NCBI GenBank assembly: GCA_004376975.1
Contig: SOJA01000168.1
Coordinates: 1 to 6,121 of the forward strand
Direction: 5' to 3'
DNA: 6,121 nt
Source: Candidatus Bathyarchaeota archaeon
GTDB lineage: Archaea > Thermoproteota > Bathyarchaeia > Bathyarchaeales > UBA233
Shown here: positions 5,885 through 6,121 of the stretch, piece by piece
Position numbering within the stretch: the first letter of the stretch is position 1
How the letters are laid out: each line of letters opens with the position of its first letter
Notes under the pieces: generated by a model
Databases searched by the model: none
The model's input: the letters and a program-made list of their open reading frames with translations, nothing else
What the model was told of the DNA's origin: nothing
Position numbers and translations under genes: made by a program

Positions 5885-5940
5885 GGGGTCACGCGGGAGA
5901 TGTCTCCATTTGTCCGGGGTTCAAATCCCCGCAACTCCAC
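5885..5940 (+). repeat. tRNA-like element C: acceptor/T-arm minihelix
   Basis: A perfect T-arm CGGGG/TTCAAAT/CCCCG (5915-5931) is followed by CAACTCC and discriminator-like A5939. CAACTCC (5932-5938) pairs with GGAGATG (5896-5902) in 6 of 7 positions, with one A-A mismatch. The connector is only 12 nt (5903-5914), so D and anticodon arms are absent. The 5' part GGGGTCACGCGGGAGA resembles elements A and B with substitutions, and GGAG-ATGT-CTCC can form the alternative small hairpin. A CCGCGCGCGG palindrome and a T-run follow. As for B, it is a tRNA relic or an undescribed small RNA. Confidence 0.6.
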
Positions 5941-5947
5941 TAGCAAT

Positions 5948-5962
5948 CCGCGCGCGGTTTTT
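5948..5962 (+). terminator. Possible hairpin plus T-run after element C
   Basis: The palindrome CCGCGCGCGG (5948-5957) is directly followed by five T residues. The hairpin is small, but a T-run is itself the main archaeal termination signal. It could end transcription of element C or of the lipocalin-like gene ahead of the ABC ATPase promoter. Confidence 0.4.
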
Positions 5963-5965
5963 CTC

Positions 5966-5977
5966 TATAAAAATATA
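5966..5977 (+). promoter_or_regulatory. TATA box of the ABC transporter gene
   Basis: TATAAAAATATA lies 41 nt before ATG 6019, giving an expected start near 5996-6000 and a leader of about 20 nt. A second A/T-rich stretch, TTATACTTTAATTAA (5985-5999), is a less likely alternative. Confidence 0.55.
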
Positions 5978-6018
5978 TCTAGTGTTATACTTTAATTAAG
6001 TTAAAGTTGAAAGCCAAA

Positions 6019-6121
6019 ATGAACGTTATCGAAACGGAGAATTTAACAAAGATCTTTGGACGCAACCTAATCGCAGTAAATAATGTTAATCTCTCTGTGA
6101 AAGAAGCGTCAATCTACGGTT
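6019..6121 (+). CDS. ABC transporter ATP-binding protein, N-terminus (runs off window)
   Basis: The 34 visible residues begin MNVIETENLTKIFGRNLIAV and end at SIYG, exactly where ABC ATPases lead into the Walker A loop. The pattern of a short strand, a NLTK(I)FG A-loop region with the aromatic Phe, then VNNVNLSV and SIYG, is typical of the DrrA/CcmA-like export and ABC-2 type ATPases. Walker A and all later motifs lie outside the window, so substrate and subfamily cannot be stated. No clear Shine-Dalgarno is present. Confidence 0.85.
   Translation, partial: MNVIETENLTKIFGRNLIAVNNVNLSVKEASIYG

Noticed and set aside
4214..5940. CRISPR array formed by the repeated blocks
   Set aside because: Only three diverged copies exist, with spacing of hundreds of bases and genes between them. 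There are no regular spacers and no cas genes.

Overview
The window looks like chromosomal DNA of a mesophilic or moderately thermophilic archaeon, most likely of the Bathyarchaeia/Nitrososphaeria side of Thermoproteota (inference). Support comes from A/T-rich TATA-type boxes about 25 nt ahead of expected transcript starts, a proline tRNA gene with a short intron at a non-canonical D-loop position whose ends fold into an archaeal bulge-helix-bulge motif, an archaeal-type TldD/TldE pair, and two archaeal-style tyrosine recombinase sequences.

Left part (1-1230): a mobile-element integration scar around tRNA-Pro(GGG). A partial tyrosine recombinase reads leftward off the window. Its frame stays open upstream through the antisense of the whole tRNA gene. 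On the other side of the tRNA is the C-terminal catalytic half of a different tyrosine recombinase, frameshifted near its end and truncated 11 bp from the tldE stop codon. The layout suggests at least two integration events at the same tRNA.

Middle (1231-4102): a two-gene minus-strand operon encoding TldD (zinc metalloprotease subunit with HExxxH) and TldE/PmbA-like partner. They overlap by ATGA, with a strong Shine-Dalgarno inside the end of tldD. A TATA box at 4095-4102 implies that tldD starts well inside its longest open frame.

Right part (4103-6121): a second minus-strand unit of a SAM-dependent methyltransferase followed by an unrecognised 42-residue ORF, then plus-strand genes for a lipocalin-like-domain protein and the start of an ABC transporter ATPase.

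The three intergenic gaps of the right half each hold a tRNA-like element (A 4214-4260, B 5265-5331, C 5885-5940). A and B share a 16-nt identical block. B and C each have a perfect T-arm plus a near-complete acceptor stem, but lack D and anticodon arms. These repeated truncated tRNA-like units are the least explained structure in the window.
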